Positions 12,013 to 23,806 of a stretch of 64,000 bases of DNA are shown here, piece after piece. Below the pieces are notes generated by a model. The model did not search any database. It had not been told where the DNA came from and saw nothing but the letters and a program-made list of their open reading frames with translations. How positions within the stretch are numbered: position 1 is the stretch's first letter; each line of letters opens with the position of its first letter. The stretch is taken from assembly GCA_037176705.1 (NCBI GenBank), contig CM073898.1:22924488-22988487 (forward strand). Reading direction: 5' to 3'. The position numbers and the translations under genes are program-made. Source of the stretch: Molossus alvarezi (Eukaryota; Chordata; Mammalia; Chiroptera; Molossidae).

Positions 12013-13239
12013 CACTAATGGAACCATTGTCTTCCTAGATCATCAAGCACAAAATATTGTACTATAATAAATTAGGCCAAATCCCGCACACTAAACCAGA
12101 CCTTAAACCAAACATTAATCCTCGTTCTTGATCACAGTTGTTTTCTTTTCAAACAAATTTGCAGCAGCTCTTAACACTGCTCTAAGTCACCAGAAACCCT
12201 TTCCTCCTACCTTTGCGGTTTCACGTGAGGACACTGGTACTACACATCCACATACTAACATCTGCACAAACGATGTCTGTCCAAATGCCTATCTTGGCCT
12301 TCGTGTTGTTCATTGCTACAGTTTATTAAAATATCTCTCATGCAAGTACAATGGCACAGTTAGCATCAGCTAAACCACAAAGCAGAAAAAAATTATGCAA
12401 ATGCACACAGCCAAGATGAAAGTCCATTGATTTCCTGGGGTTAAATATAATGAATTCTCATTGCAAGTTTTATGATCATAAACTAATGAAAAGGGACTAA
12501 TAGCAATGGCCAGGGTCAGAGACAACATTTGGGCAAACTGCACACAGAAGGTTACATTATAATAATATCACAATAATGCAATCAAGGAACCAAAATAAAT
12601 CATTCAGTGTAGTGCTTAAAAATAGCATTTAGTCCAGATCATTTAGGTTGAGAAGGAACATGAACGTCATGTCTGTTATTCTTCTAAGAGAAAAGTATGA
12701 ATAGGAAAAGCTAGACTGGGCATAAAGGAAATATGAATCATAAAGAAAAAAAATATTTTAAAATTTGGGAAAATTTGTTGCTGTCTCATTTGATATCTAT
12801 TCTCTACCAAATGAAAATGTAGTAAGAAGTGTGGGGAAAGTACACCAACATAGTATGGCCAGGAGTTTAAGATTTGTTTCCCTAAAAACACATTTTGATT
12901 TCCAGCTACCTCTTTGCTGCATGAAAAACTTTGAGCAACTTACAGAAAGCTCCTGTACCTCAGTACTCACTATATGACTACAATGTATGTTATTATATTA
13001 TCTATGTATTTATATTATCTAATGTATTAGATACTATGAAAAAGTGCTTAATGCTATGACAAGAAAGTGGGAATCTTTAAATTGGTGTTAATTGAATTTT
13101 ATCTCCTTTGCTCCTTAGGTGTATTGATAAAGTCATTATATAATAAAAAATAAATTTAAAATGTTTTATATATTTTTAGGGCCCTAATTATTAATAGTAT
13201 TTTCTATTTAAGACAATGAAACTGAGGGAGATGTCATGG
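12013..13239. other. Unassigned sequence
   Basis: About 1.2 kb of AT-rich sequence with no recognised gene or repeat. Confidence 0.5.
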
Positions 13240-13910
13240 AGTGGAACTTTGCTTAACTACTATAGTACTGAACATCACATCAGAAGACAGAAACCACAGA
13301 GCAGTTTGAACAGTGAATGCTTATTATAAAGAATTATCAACTACTAACAGGAGATTAGCTACCAGGGGATACAGAGAAACTTAAAGAACTGAGAAGCACC
13401 AGATATTGGGAGCAACTACTACCCTACCTGTGGGGCTGAGGCAGAGTAGCAAAGCAGCAGCAGATTGGTGGAAGGCCCCACCCCCAAGGATGATACCCAG
13501 ACTTGCTTGCAGAAGGCCTGACTGTAGCCTACAGATCACAAGACAGTTCCCCTAGGAACCACAGGCTGAGGTTTGCATGCAAGAGATTCTGAAAAAACTT
13601 GTCTGGAAGATGCCTGGGGAGCAGCCAGTGAATTGCCCAGTGTGCTCTCCGCACCGGCAGCAGTATTCATCAGGAAGCCTCCTGCCTGCAAAGCAGCTTC
13701 AGCTGGGACGTTGTTAGTGTGTCCCTGGCACTCTCCAGGAAGTTGTTCATGGGGAAGGCTGAAACACTTTGTACTGAGTACCCCAACTGTCAGCCTCTGT
13801 GCCCCTCATGCCAGCCGAATGCTGTAACAGCGAGAAGTACGGAAGACACGCCAGGACAAGGAAGGGAGCTCCTTTCTCTTGCAGCGTGTCTCCGGGCCCT
13901 CTACTGACAA
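13240..13910. mobile_element. Possible antisense ERVL-type LTR
   Basis: GC-richer than its flanks. It opens with 'cagaaaccacagagcagtttgaac' and an AT-rich 'gcttattataaag', which resembles the reversed 3' end of an old LTR. The short open frames in it (13573-13827) are not convincing. Tentative. Confidence 0.35.
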
Positions 13911-14479
13911 TGTTACTACAGAGAAATCTTCACCAGGTCTAGCTTAAGATCACAAGTAGGGTGATAACGGGTTTAGATTGCAGCGGAGAAGCACTAATTG
14001 TATACATATGTATATTATGTATACGGATGCAGCTCCTGGGAAAATGGATACTGCTTACTGTTTGTTGGCTCTTATAACTCAATACCAGAAGGCTAATTCT
14101 CATTTAGGAAATAGACACCATTTATCCTTAGACATCCAGTCATTTATCATTTAGAGAACATGAGCAGGTGCCCAGCTACCTCCAGTCTCCCTTCAGAAGG
14201 AAGAACTGGGAGTACTGGTGGAGACTGCTGTTTCCTGACTATAAAGTGAATTTGTTGAGTGGTCAGCATTCTCCAAACATGCTTGCCCCTATGTAGATAA
14301 AGGGCTCTGAGTGTCCAGGGGTGCAGTGAGATGAACATGTCATTGATCTGGTCCCCAAAGGAGCGGTCATCTAAGAACAGGAGGAGTGCCTGGTGGCAGC
14401 AGCAACGGGGGCCAGTTTCTCCAGCCAGAAGTTTGTGAGTGACGCATGTCAGGGAGACTCCTTCATCCACCAGTGGAGG
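13911..14479. other. Unassigned sequence
   Basis: A 132-codon minus-strand frame (14147-14545) runs into L1M sequence, has no known motif and is probably fortuitous. Confidence 0.45.
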
Positions 14480-14850
14480 CAGCTGTTGGCACGACCACTG
14501 TGGAGACCAACTGACAATATATAGTAAAAGGGAAGATGTCCACATCCCATTGTTGCCTTAAATCTCAGAGAAACTCTTACATGTATATTTTTAAAGAACA
14601 TGCACAAAAAAGGACATAAAAACATTGTTATTGTAAAAATAAAATTAGGAACAATGTAAATGTTCACTACCAGAAAAACTATTTGTTGCATTCTGAGACC
14701 ACAAAATACTATAGAGTAGCATGAACAAATGAACTAGAGCTATTTATTGTCAGTAGGGATGAATGTCACAGTTTTCTCTAAACAACAAATGCAAGTTGTA
14801 AAATAATGCATATAATAAAAAGTTTACATAAAGTGCTAAGTAAATATATA

Positions 14851-14976
14851 CAAGAGTGGGCAAAAGCAGGTTTATAGCTGTAAATTTGTTAAACACAGGG
14901 TTTATTATTGTATCATTATTTATTGATTTTTGTATTACTTATTTGTATTACAACTGTAAACTACTTTTGCCCACCC

Positions 14977-14977
<1 letters not shown>
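14851..14977. mobile_element. Mariner/Tc1-like MITE with ~28-bp inverted ends
   Basis: The left end GAGTGGGCAAAAGCAGG (from 14854) and the right end CTACTTTTGCCCACCC (to 14976) are inverted repeats extending about 28-30 bp with a few differences and one indel. TA dinucleotides flank it at 14849-14850 and 14978-14979. At about 127 bp it is too short to encode a transposase. It lies inside a sense L1M remnant. Confidence 0.85.
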
Positions 14978-14979
<2 letters not shown>

Positions 14980-15009
<30 letters not shown>

Positions 15010-15022
15010 CGCATGTGTGTGT
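14980..15022. repeat. (TG)n microsatellite
   Basis: About 14 TG units up to 15008, then an interrupted continuation 'cacgcatgtgtgtg'. It abuts the right TA of the MITE. Confidence 0.95.
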
Positions 15023-15230
15023 TATATACAACATATGCATAATTTAGGACTACATGGATTGGTAATAAATGTGTAAAAATACATATAAAGACACACACAA
15101 ATTTCAACATAATGGTTGCCTCTGGGAGTAGAGAGAGGAATGATATCAAGAAAGGATTCACAGGGAGCTTTAACTTTTTATGTGGTATTTTATATCTAAG
15201 CCGGGATAAATACTTTGACATTAAGTCAAT

Positions 15231-16035
15231 GGTTTTTCTACTTATGTATGTCTTTGAAAATATTATACTTTATTTTCCTGACTGGAGGAAGGTCTTACTC
15301 AGGGATACAGACACTGATATTGGATACTGGGGATATGTAGAGGAGCACAGTGGGGGAACATCTTTATTCTTCCTCCTTAATCAATCTCAGCTTCTCGGAT
15401 CATGTTTTTAGAAATCACTTACATAAGGAAGTTTTGGAGCTTGAGGAAATAAATAATTTTGATTTTATAGCAGATAAAACATTTCCATATTCCAGATGAG
15501 CCACAAAGGGGGGAGGTAAGAATTAAAAAGGAGTCTAGAGCTCAATCCCCAGTAAACCAAGGTGTCGTTTCAGAAATTAGAGTTCCGCCACTTGTTTCCT
15601 TCCAAGTCCTTTCATAGGATGAATGAAGATCGCAGTACTCTGGCTGAAGAATTTTACCCACCAAGAAGTTTTCATTACAATGAAGTGCATCAGTTGAAGA
15701 GTTCTAGGTTGATTTCATAGCATTGTTAGCCATAAGTCAGATAGTATAGCAACTGTGAACTCTTCACAAAAGAAATGTATAAAGAATGGAGTGGATGGTT
15801 TGGTGGATGAATTAAAATGTAATGTCAGAGAAGATGTAGCTCAGAACATCGGGATACAGAGAAATAACCATATATATAATCACTTGTTTTTATATTTTAG
15901 TTACCAAAAACCAAGGTGCAAGTTTCAGAAAACATACTGTTAAAATCTTATTTCAAAGGTACTCTTTGCTTGAAAACCTCTGTGAAGAACCCCTACGTGT
16001 AAACGACAGCACGCCTGCAGATACGTTATACTCAC
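15231..16035. other. Unassigned sequence
   Basis: No gene or repeat is recognised. It would be intronic on the downstream side if the minus-strand exon-like segment at 16036-16248 is real. Confidence 0.45.
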
Positions 16036-16248
16036 TGAGCTAACAGAACACCACGAGCTTAGCAAGTTTGCATTTGCCTCACTAGCACCATCAAAGCCGA
16101 ACACTGCTGGTAGACCTCTCACACTCTCTTCACCGCTCCCCTCGTGGCCAGGTTTGGAAAACGGGAATCTGTTGGGAAAGCTGGAACTGAAAGCCACGCT
16201 CTGATACTGGCTTCCATAAAATCCAAGGCTATCCATGAGAGTGGTGTC
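16036..16248 (-). CDS. Candidate coding exon, 71 codons, product not recognised
   Basis: On the minus strand an AG at 16250-16249 ('tctgttcatctcag') precedes base 16248. A strong donor GTGAGT follows base 16036. The 213 bases between are exactly 71 codons with no stop, read in the phase that starts at the first base, so the exon would be symmetric (0-0). The peptide begins DTTLMDSLGFYGSQYQ and is rich in S, G, F and N. It has no known motif, membrane segment or cysteine cluster. The segment is GC-richer than its flanks and keeps several CpGs (for example at 16021-16025 nearby, and inside the exon), unlike the decayed repeats around it. This suggests constraint or recent origin. I do not recognise the protein. 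It could still be a chance frame: the same frame also stays open beyond both splice sites, and the pyrimidine tract before the AG is weak. Confidence 0.4.
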
Positions 16249-17702
16249 CTGAGATGAACAGATTATTTTCCTTGTGCTATTTTTTCTTTTTCTTTACTCC
16301 AACGAAATTTAAGATTCGAGTATGCACTTGCTTAATAAATTAAACATTTCTGATCAATTAAGAAGTAACATGAAGAGTAAGGAAGAAAAACCTAGTATAC
16401 TAAAGTAGAGTCAGAGCCCCCCAAAATTAAAAATAATTATTCTCTGTCATAAAGTGCAGGCAAACTCAACTCTCCTGGAGCAGAAAGGAAATAAATTCTA
16501 GAGATGAGTGTTCTCTCCTTAAGACATTGAATTCATTCATGGCCTAGATATAAAATACAAAAATGTATCTCAATGTAATCAGAGGGGGACAAACAAGAAA
16601 ATATTGGGCCAATTTCCCAATACGTATAAAGTGGGAGAAAATCATAAGGGAAGCTGGGGGAACTATATTCACTAAGAAACAGAAATAAAGACACTCAAAG
16701 ATTTCTCCAACCAACCTCCACTCCCCACGCCCACCTCCTCTTATCCTTACGATCAGGGAGTTAAGATGAGTGAGGAGAAGAAATTTTGCACACAGTGAAT
16801 AGCAGATTTGTGTGGAGGAAGTGTTGGGCATGTTGTCAGAAAAATACTTTTTTATACCTGTTATATGTAATATTGCTAGACTCCTTTTAAACAAGTTTAA
16901 TTCTAAATATTTTCTATTAATTTACTATTCACTGAGCAGCAAAAGCTTGTCTTGTTCATTCTTGTGATGATTTATGAAGATATATATAAGTTTACCAAGC
17001 CAGCTGTGTGTACTAGGCATTTCTAGCAGTATTTGGAGGTTTGGAAACAAACCAAAAGCATCCCTGCTATAAGTGAGGAAAGTGTATCCATGAAGATAAC
17101 TGAAACTTTTGAAAAGAAGAATGATAAATATCTGACCAGTTTTTATTTTCTGGGTTCTTGCCGCACCTCCCCCCTCGCACTGGGTTTTCACCTGCCCGTT
17201 ACCTCCCGTTAATCTTCCCACCAGACCAAAGAACAAAAGTTGCAGGAGGAAACATTGGTTATTGTGTAAAACATTTAAAGGTTTGGAAGAGTTTAGTCAT
17301 CATTAAACCACTGACCTTGTCTAAGAAGTAAATAAAGGACACATATCCAGGAGGCAAGTTATTCGAGTGATTCAGAAGGCAACAGAGGAGGGATACGAAA
17401 TAAAATACCCTGGAATACAAAACAGGATGGAATGGGAGGGAGGACCGTTAGGATGAATGACCTGTTCATGAATGGGTAGACCAACCTAATCAATTACCAG
17501 TGAAATTTACACATTTGAACCTTCAAAAACCTTCAAAACTAGATTAATTTTTGCACAGTCTCTGAAAGCAATGCCAGGTGAATTCAGTTATGCTCAATTT
17601 CCTTAATAAATCAGAAATGTGCTCAGTTATTATAAATAATTGTAATTAAGATTTTCTTCTACTACTTTCCTCTTAAAATATTTAACAACTAAACTTTTTT
17701 TT
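16249..17702. other. Unassigned sequence
   Basis: About 1.45 kb. Short minus-strand frames at 16544-16894 and 16925-17236 show no motif and I do not support them as genes. No clear repeat. Confidence 0.5.
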
Positions 17703-17721
17703 AAATTTCTGTTAGAATATC

Positions 17722-17975
17722 GCCCTGGCCCGTTTGGCTCAGCGGTTAGAGCGCCGGCCTGCGGTCATGAGGGACCCGGGTTCGTTCCCGCTAAGGGCAC
17801 GTACCTTGGTTGCAGTTTGTCCCCGGCCCTGGTCGGTCGTGCGGGTGGCAGCCACTCGATGTGTCCCTTTCACATCGATGTTTCTCTCTCTCTCTCTGTT
17901 CCTCTCTCTCCCTCCCGCTCTACCTGAACAAAAAATGGAAAAAAAAAATGTCCTCAGGTGAGGATAAAAAAAAAA
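17722..17975 (+). mobile_element. Ves SINE (GTCCTCAGGTGAGGAT tail)
   Basis: Head TTTGGCTCAGCGGTTAGAGCG, body 'gcacgtaccttggttgcag', CT-rich run, tail TCCTCAGGTGAGGAT and a pure A run. A perfect 19-bp TSD (AAATTTCTGTTAGAATATC) lies at 17703-17721 and 17976-17994, the longest SINE TSD in the window. A young copy. Confidence 0.96.
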
Positions 17976-17994
17976 AAATTTCTGTTAGAATATC

Positions 17995-18600
17995 AAAAAA
18001 TCACATCTGTGTTTCAAAATTATATTTTCCTGAAATTATCTGTGATTGTGGTGTCCACAGTATAAGCCTGTGTTAACCACTACAGTTGACCAAATCATAT
18101 GTGGTTAGTAAACGTTTTAAGAGTGGCTAGTCTGAATTGAAACATGCTTTACGTGTAAATGCACACCAGATCTCAAAAACTTGGTATGGAAAAAAAATTG
18201 TCAAATATCTCTTTAATAAATTTCTTTGGGATTATATGTTAAAATAACATTTTTGATATGTTGGGTTAAATAAAATATATTTATCAAAACTAATCTCACT
18301 TTTCTGCTTTTACTTTTTTTAAATGGTTACCAGAAAATACAAAATTACCTATGTGGCTAACATTTAAAGTGTGCATTACTTCCCTATGGGGCAGTGCGGA
18401 CGTAGGAAACGTGTAAGCATCTTAGAATAGGCACTCTCCTGCTTTGTTTATTTTTGTGTGCTGCGAAAATAAAACTGGGCCTGGTACACAGGCTACATTA
18501 AGTAGGTGATGAATGAATGACAAATGCCACAATCTTTTGTTCCCATTCACCATTTGACCTTGAACAAATTTTAAGTGCATGATAGAGAACACTGGTAAAG
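17995..18600. other. Unassigned, with a possible L2 3' end at about 18410-18530
   Basis: The words 'actgggcctggtacacaggctacattaagtaggtgatgaatgaatgac' resemble the conserved 3' end of L2. The rest is unassigned AT-rich sequence. Confidence 0.45.
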
Positions 18601-18614
18601 AATTAAGTTAATGT

Positions 18615-18859
18615 GCCCTGGCCAGTTTTACTCAGTGGTTAGAGCGTCGGCCTGCAGTCCAGAGAGTCCCAGGTTCAGTTCCCGCTAAGGGCATGTACCT
18701 CGGTTGCAGTTCATCCCCAACCACGGTTGGGGTCGTGTGTGTGGCAGCCAGTCGATGTGTCTCTCTCACATCGATGTTTCTCTCTCTCTCTTTCTCCCTC
18801 TAGCTCAATCTGAGGATAAATGCAAAAATGTCCTTGGGTGAGAATAAAAAAAAAAAAAA
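18615..18859 (+). mobile_element. Ves SINE
   Basis: Head CAGTGGTTAGAGCGTCGG, body 'gcatgtacctcggttgcagtt', CT-rich run, tail TCCTTGGGTGAGAAT and an A run. TSD AATTAA(G/A)TTAATGT is at 18601-18614 and 18860-18873 with one mismatch. Confidence 0.94.
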
Positions 18860-18998
18860 AATTAAATTAATGTAATACCAGAAAGTACTTCACAATGTTT
18901 TGACTGTTTTACTCCACATTTTCACATACACAAACCTCATCAAGGTAAAAATATTATGGTCAAAAATTGCATAAAAGTGTGATCAAAAAAGTATAATC

Positions 18999-19059
18999 TC
19001 TCTCTCTCTCTTCCCCTCTTCCCCTTCCTCTCTCTAAGCATGGCCTTGGGTGAGGGTCA
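18999..19059 (+). mobile_element. Strongly 5'-truncated Ves SINE
   Basis: Only the CT-rich part and the tail 'ccttgggtgagggtc' remain. The flanks AAAAAAGTA(T/C)AATC at 18985-18998 and 19060-19073 act as a TSD. A tRNA-like head is absent. Confidence 0.75.
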
Positions 19060-19073
19060 AAAAAAGTACAATC

Positions 19074-19739
19074 AGAATATTTTGTATTTTAACACCGTGA
19101 TTATTTTAACAAGGTATAGTTTGTTCTGTTAAATTATATTTAATTTAACAAATAAAACATATAATCAAATCTGAGATTTGATTGAAAACACATCAGAAAC
19201 CCAAAAACTAAAAGCAATAAATTGAAAATAGATGTAAAAATAACTTGATTTCTGATGTCAAAATATAATGAACAGATCATAATATATATGTCATATGGAA
19301 TGAAATTTAATGGCATCAAAGGGCAGATCTATTATAATAAAATAGTTTATATTTAAATTATGAGTATTTCAAAATTCTTCTCTAAACAATTCATTGTAAA
19401 GACCATTGTGGAAAGAGTTTAATAAAATACGAGACAATGGCAAATTTATTTGCTATGTAAGGTAATGTAATTAAGAATAATTTTCTATTAGATTCACATC
19501 TTTTTAAATATAGCAGCCAAAAGACTGGCACGTTAAAGCATTAAGTATTTACGTGATTATAAAAACACACACTGTAACGTCTAAATGAAAGAGTAACATA
19601 ATGCATCATTCAAATGCTTATAATAAGCATCAAATGAAGGTAAATATTCAGCTTAAGTGCTACTTTGTGCATTGCTGTTAATTCACACAGAAAAAAAACA
19701 AAAACACAGAAAATGTAAAATTGTCCCTGTCATAGGGAT
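19074..19739. other. Unassigned AT-rich sequence
   Basis: No gene or repeat is recognised; it may be upstream decayed L1M sequence. Confidence 0.45.
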
Positions 19740-20680
19740 TTAAGAATAGACCTAATACATAAAGTGCCCTTTCCATCGAAAAGGTAGACACGAAAAACAT
19801 ACAACAAAAGTATGACAAGTGGACACAACAGCTAATTGAAAGAGTTCTCAATGACCAAAATGTAATGGTTTGAGGAACAAAATAAAAAAATGAAGTATTA
19901 AATTATAAACCAAAATGTAAAAAATGTCCATAAGTTCACACTGATATAAGTAAATGATTAAATATAAATCAATAAGTAAATAAATAAACGAATGGGACTA
20001 GACACATCTCGCAGGCAGAATTCCACAAAGCTATGCAGCTCTTAGTCAAGGGTGGAGCGTAGCCCCGGCTCCTGGACTGCAGAGCGCACAGGCTGATTTT
20101 ATTCCAAAGCATACAGTAGGGAAAGAGGAAAGAAGGAGTAACTTTAGAGAGAACAAACCTGACAAACACTAGCTTAGCCAAGTGGTCAAGGTCAACATAA
20201 ACCGTGAAAAGTTGTATTCGTGGCAGGTAGCCTGGATAAGATATAGTGAGACTAACACTTTACCTCTACGGTATTCTTTCCAAAAATTAATAACCCCTGT
20301 ATTATCATGAGAAAAGTATCAACAAAATTCAAAGGGCATGACCAAGTAACCTCTCAAAACTGTCAAGGTCACAAAAATGTAAGAAAAGACAGAGAAACTG
20401 CTACAGTTCAGAGGAGCCTGAAGAGACCTTTGGTCTAAATGTAGTGCAGAATACTGGTTGGGATTCTAGAACAGAAAAAGTAAAAATTATGGAAATCTGA
20501 ATTAAGTATGAAGGTATAAATATTGATTTATCGTTAGATGTGACAGTGGTGCTACATTAATGCAAGACCTTAATAGTAAGGGAAATTGGATGTGGGATGT
20601 ATGGGAACTTTCTGTAGAGTTTTCACAACTTTTCTGTAAATCTAAAATTATTTCTAAATTAAACATTTGTTTTTAGAAAT
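19740..20680 (+). mobile_element. L1M (L1ME/L1MC-like) 3' UTR, sense
   Basis: An ordered series of L1M 3' UTR phrases is visible: 'cctgacaaacactagcttagcca', 'gtggtcaaggtcaacat', 'acggtattctttccaaaa', 'aaaactgtcaaggtcac', 'agagaaactgctacagttc', 'attggatgtgggatgtatggg' and 'cttttctgtaaatctaaaatta'. It ends A-rich near 20670. There is no open frame. Confidence 0.8.
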
Positions 20681-20784
20681 GAGGTTGGCTATCTAGCCTT
20701 CAGTATCACTTGGCAAAGGAAAGTCAATGAAACAACCTAAATTGACAAGGAGTGTATGTATATATCGATTGTTTCTGGGGTGCG

Positions 20785-20927
20785 GTTGTTAATGGGGGCA
20801 ATAATGTTACACTCCTCATAGGGTTGTAAAACTGAATTGTGCTAAAATGGGTAAAACACTTACAATTGTACTTGAGTCATATAGACGGGGTAAAGATTAT
20901 TATTAATAGAAGTAGTAGTAGTAGTAC
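20785..20927 (+). mobile_element. MIR 3' fragment followed by an AGT-rich run
   Basis: 'acactcctcatagggttgtaaaactgaattg' and 'gtaaaacacttacaattgta' match the order of the MIR 3' half. A short (AGT)n lies at 20913-20927. Confidence 0.55.
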
Positions 20928-23059
20928 CACTCTTCCTCAATCTCCCAAAAGACTGGTATTTGATACAAATGTGAGGTCAATGTTTTATAAGAACCTAAAG
21001 TCAGAGTCAGGGCTCATCAGCTGACAATAACAGAATGGCAATCTTCTGAGCAAGGTTAGAAGGCCTTAAGAGTCTGAAAGAGATATGTTTGATAGAAGAC
21101 ATAATTATCTAATTAAGAAACATTTGAAACTTCAGAATGAGGTGAAGATAGAAAGAAATGTAAGTAAAATTGCTCAACTCTGAACCTCAAGGCATATAAA
21201 AGAGGAAATCGACAGATTTGGGTGTAATCACCCTTTACTAGGGTTGCTGAGTTCTCAGGATGTCACGCAAAGCTCTGGGGAATACATAAAGATGAGCACA
21301 AAGGTGTGATGGTCCCACGCTGAGCCTTTTGCTCCTGGTTCTGTAGGCAGTAGTCCATGAAATCTCAACTTCCCAGCACCGGAAAAGTCAAAAGATACAT
21401 AGTGTCCAATATTTTTGGTCAGTGATGTACCTTTGGAACACCTAGGGACTGGAAAATGTCATTTCCAGTGACTTTCGTGGGTTGAATGGTTTATATTTAG
21501 ATTATGTCAATTCAATGGACCTCTGTCCATAATCAAGTTGTGCTTACTCAATCTGTTTACCTACAGACTATTTTTTGTCCTTCTTTCTTCCTTCTTAATA
21601 CATCTGCAAATCTAGCTATAGGTCTGAAATTTCAAAGTCAGGTATCAACTCCCTCTTCCCTTTCCTCACCCACAAGCTCATTTCCTCACTGCCCGGGTGC
21701 TACCACTATTCCCAGTTTCAGACACCCATAGAGAATAAATGTGGGAGTTTGTGTGTAACGTTAAGGAAGCTTAGAACCATGTGTTTACCAGTAATTAATG
21801 GCAGGCTGCCAACTACCATCAGTATTTATTTGCTTACGGTTCACTGTCAAGTTTACACTATAAACTTCTTCTGCTTCTACTTCTGCATGATGATAGATGG
21901 GAGAGAGTTTTGCAAGACAGTTTGGTCAAATTCACTAGAAGTGAATCTTCTCCTTCTCCCACCAGGTCTTATTTTCTGCTTGGCAATGGTTCCACACAGA
22001 TTTTTATTCCCTGTCAGCATTATTCAATAAGCCTAGTCCGAGTCTTTCTCAAATGCTACAAACTCCAAACCCCTTTTTCTCTACAGATGACATTTCATGT
22101 CTGTCTCTGCATGAAAACCTTCAGCTTCTTTGTTCTCTCACTTAGAACTTCTTTCCAGCTTCCTCCTAATCACAAAGGATGAGGTTTCCCTCTTTTCTCC
22201 TTGATTTCGTGCTCCTGCTTATTGTATCAATTATCCTTCCTTCTTGTGTTTTCCATCTCCCTCAACTAAATTGCACTCACACACTGAAATCGATACAGAA
22301 CTGTGTGCCAGAACACACCATGCACATCCATGTGAAAAGTAAAAAACAGTGCCAACCTAATCTTCACTACTAATTTGCAGGGTGTGGCATTATATAGTAA
22401 TTCATCTAGCACTCAAAGTAACTGCTCATTTTAAAATTGTCATAGACTATATTTTGTGAAATTATAAAGAAGGAGCATTTTCATAAGACATATTAGTTCT
22501 TTTTGAAAGGTCTCTTTTTGCATATGTCTCTCTCAATGCCTCACAATGGCAGCTTTCTCCAAATCACTCAGGTACAAGTCCGGGTTCTTAAAAACACTCT
22601 CGAAAACCTGCATGGTAGGCTTTTGTCTCTTTCGGCTCTCACTCTGTCTCAGGTTTCTATGTAGCATAATATTTTAGCCTTTTTTTATTTCTTACAATTT
22701 CTCTCTGCCTTCCTTAGGCAGATTCTAAAGAACGAGGGGAAGTCAGGGGTTGAAGGGAGAAGCAAGAATTCTTTCATACTAGAAAGGTAAAGCCTGGGGA
22801 AAGATCACAAAATTCATAACCTAGTGTTTTTGCTTTTGTTTGTAAATTCTGACTCTTAAATATCCTTTCTTTGAATCAGTAACCCCCCCAAAATTTGACT
22901 CATCTCCTTTTTTCACTATCTAATTTCTGAAAATAAAGCCTATTTTTGTTACTTTATTTTTTTCATTAACAACTCACAAGTTGACTCATGGTACTTAGCT
23001 CCTCTTGATTTCATTGATATCCTTCTTTTGAAATGAACTAATGACCTGTTTAGTTTACT
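20928..23059. other. Unassigned sequence
   Basis: About 2.1 kb. CT-rich short frames between 21504 and 22373 have no motifs. No repeat identified with confidence. Confidence 0.5.
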
Positions 23060-23225
23060 TAATTGTTTACTTTTTATTTTATTATTTTTATTGAGATGTT
23101 ATTGATATATTACATTGCCTAAGTGTAAGGTGTAGAATGTGTGATTTGAAGCAATCATCTAATGCAATGTGATTATCCCTGAGGCTAGGCTAATGATTCT
23201 GTATTACAGGTTTCAAATAGCTAGC
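23060..23225 (-). mobile_element. Short L1 3'-end fragment, antisense
   Basis: 'tttttattgagatgttattgatatattacat' and 'taagtgtaaggtgtag' resemble a reversed old L1 3' UTR. It ends near the solo LTR. Confidence 0.45.
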
Positions 23226-23266
23226 AAACTAGATCTTAAATGTTCCACGTGACAAGAGAAAAATTC

Positions 23267-23806
23267 TGAGATACCCTAAATGAAATTACAATAGGCCAGA
23301 GAGGGAGAGAAAGAGACAACTGGAGTACTTGGTTAATAGCTGTGGGCCAAAAAAACTAGTAAAAGACTACTTACATTCTTGAATGTATGTTGAAACTTTG
23401 AATCAACATCCATGAGGCTATCTAAAAAAATAGCCCACCCCAGACACCACCTTATCCTGCTTATGTGAACTTTTCAGACTGCAGCCCACAACCAAACCAG
23501 AAGTAGTAAACACTCTTTCCTTCTATACACCTGTCCTGGAACTGCCCTGCTTCACCTGCTCTTGTCCCCCTTATCCACAACCAATGTAAATTCTTTCAAA
23601 ACAACTTTCTTCTTCCCCAAACCTGTTGTATAAACACTCCCCCCCCCCAATGTTGAGATGGTAAACATATTCTTCTCCATCTCGCCCCCTGCTGGCGGTT
23701 TAGCTGTATGTACAGGACCTGGTCATTTTTTGGAGAGCACATTATCTCAATAAACCCGTTCTTTCACCAAAGAAAGCTTTTGGCCTTGAATGTTTTGTGT
23801 TTAACA
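23267..23806 (+). mobile_element. Solo ERV LTR, plus strand
   Basis: Same family as the minus-strand LTR at 8713-9277. It starts TGAGAT and ends about GTTTAACA. A possible promoter-like region contains 'gttgtataaac'. A polyadenylation signal AATAAA sits in 'ctcaataaacccg' at about 23750, about 25 bases before the pyrimidine-rich 'ttctttca', as in retroviral R regions. A poly-C run is at 23639-23648. No internal ERV sequence adjoins it. Boundaries are from comparison of the two copies. Confidence 0.75.

Larger units (their letters stand above)
14480..15230 (+). mobile_element. Old L1M 3' region, sense, split by a MITE
   Basis: Decayed L1M ORF2 end/3' UTR sequence: 'acatgcacaaaaaaggacataaaaac', 'tgtaaatgttcactaccag', 'caaatgaactagagctattta' and 'ggatgaatgtcacag'. 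After the MITE and TG repeat it continues with 'aatggttgcctctgggagtagag' and 'agggagctttaacttt'. Confidence 0.7.

Noticed and set aside
14147..14545. 132-codon minus-strand open frame
   Set aside because: Its N-terminal end lies in old L1M sequence; no splice or homology signal is visible.
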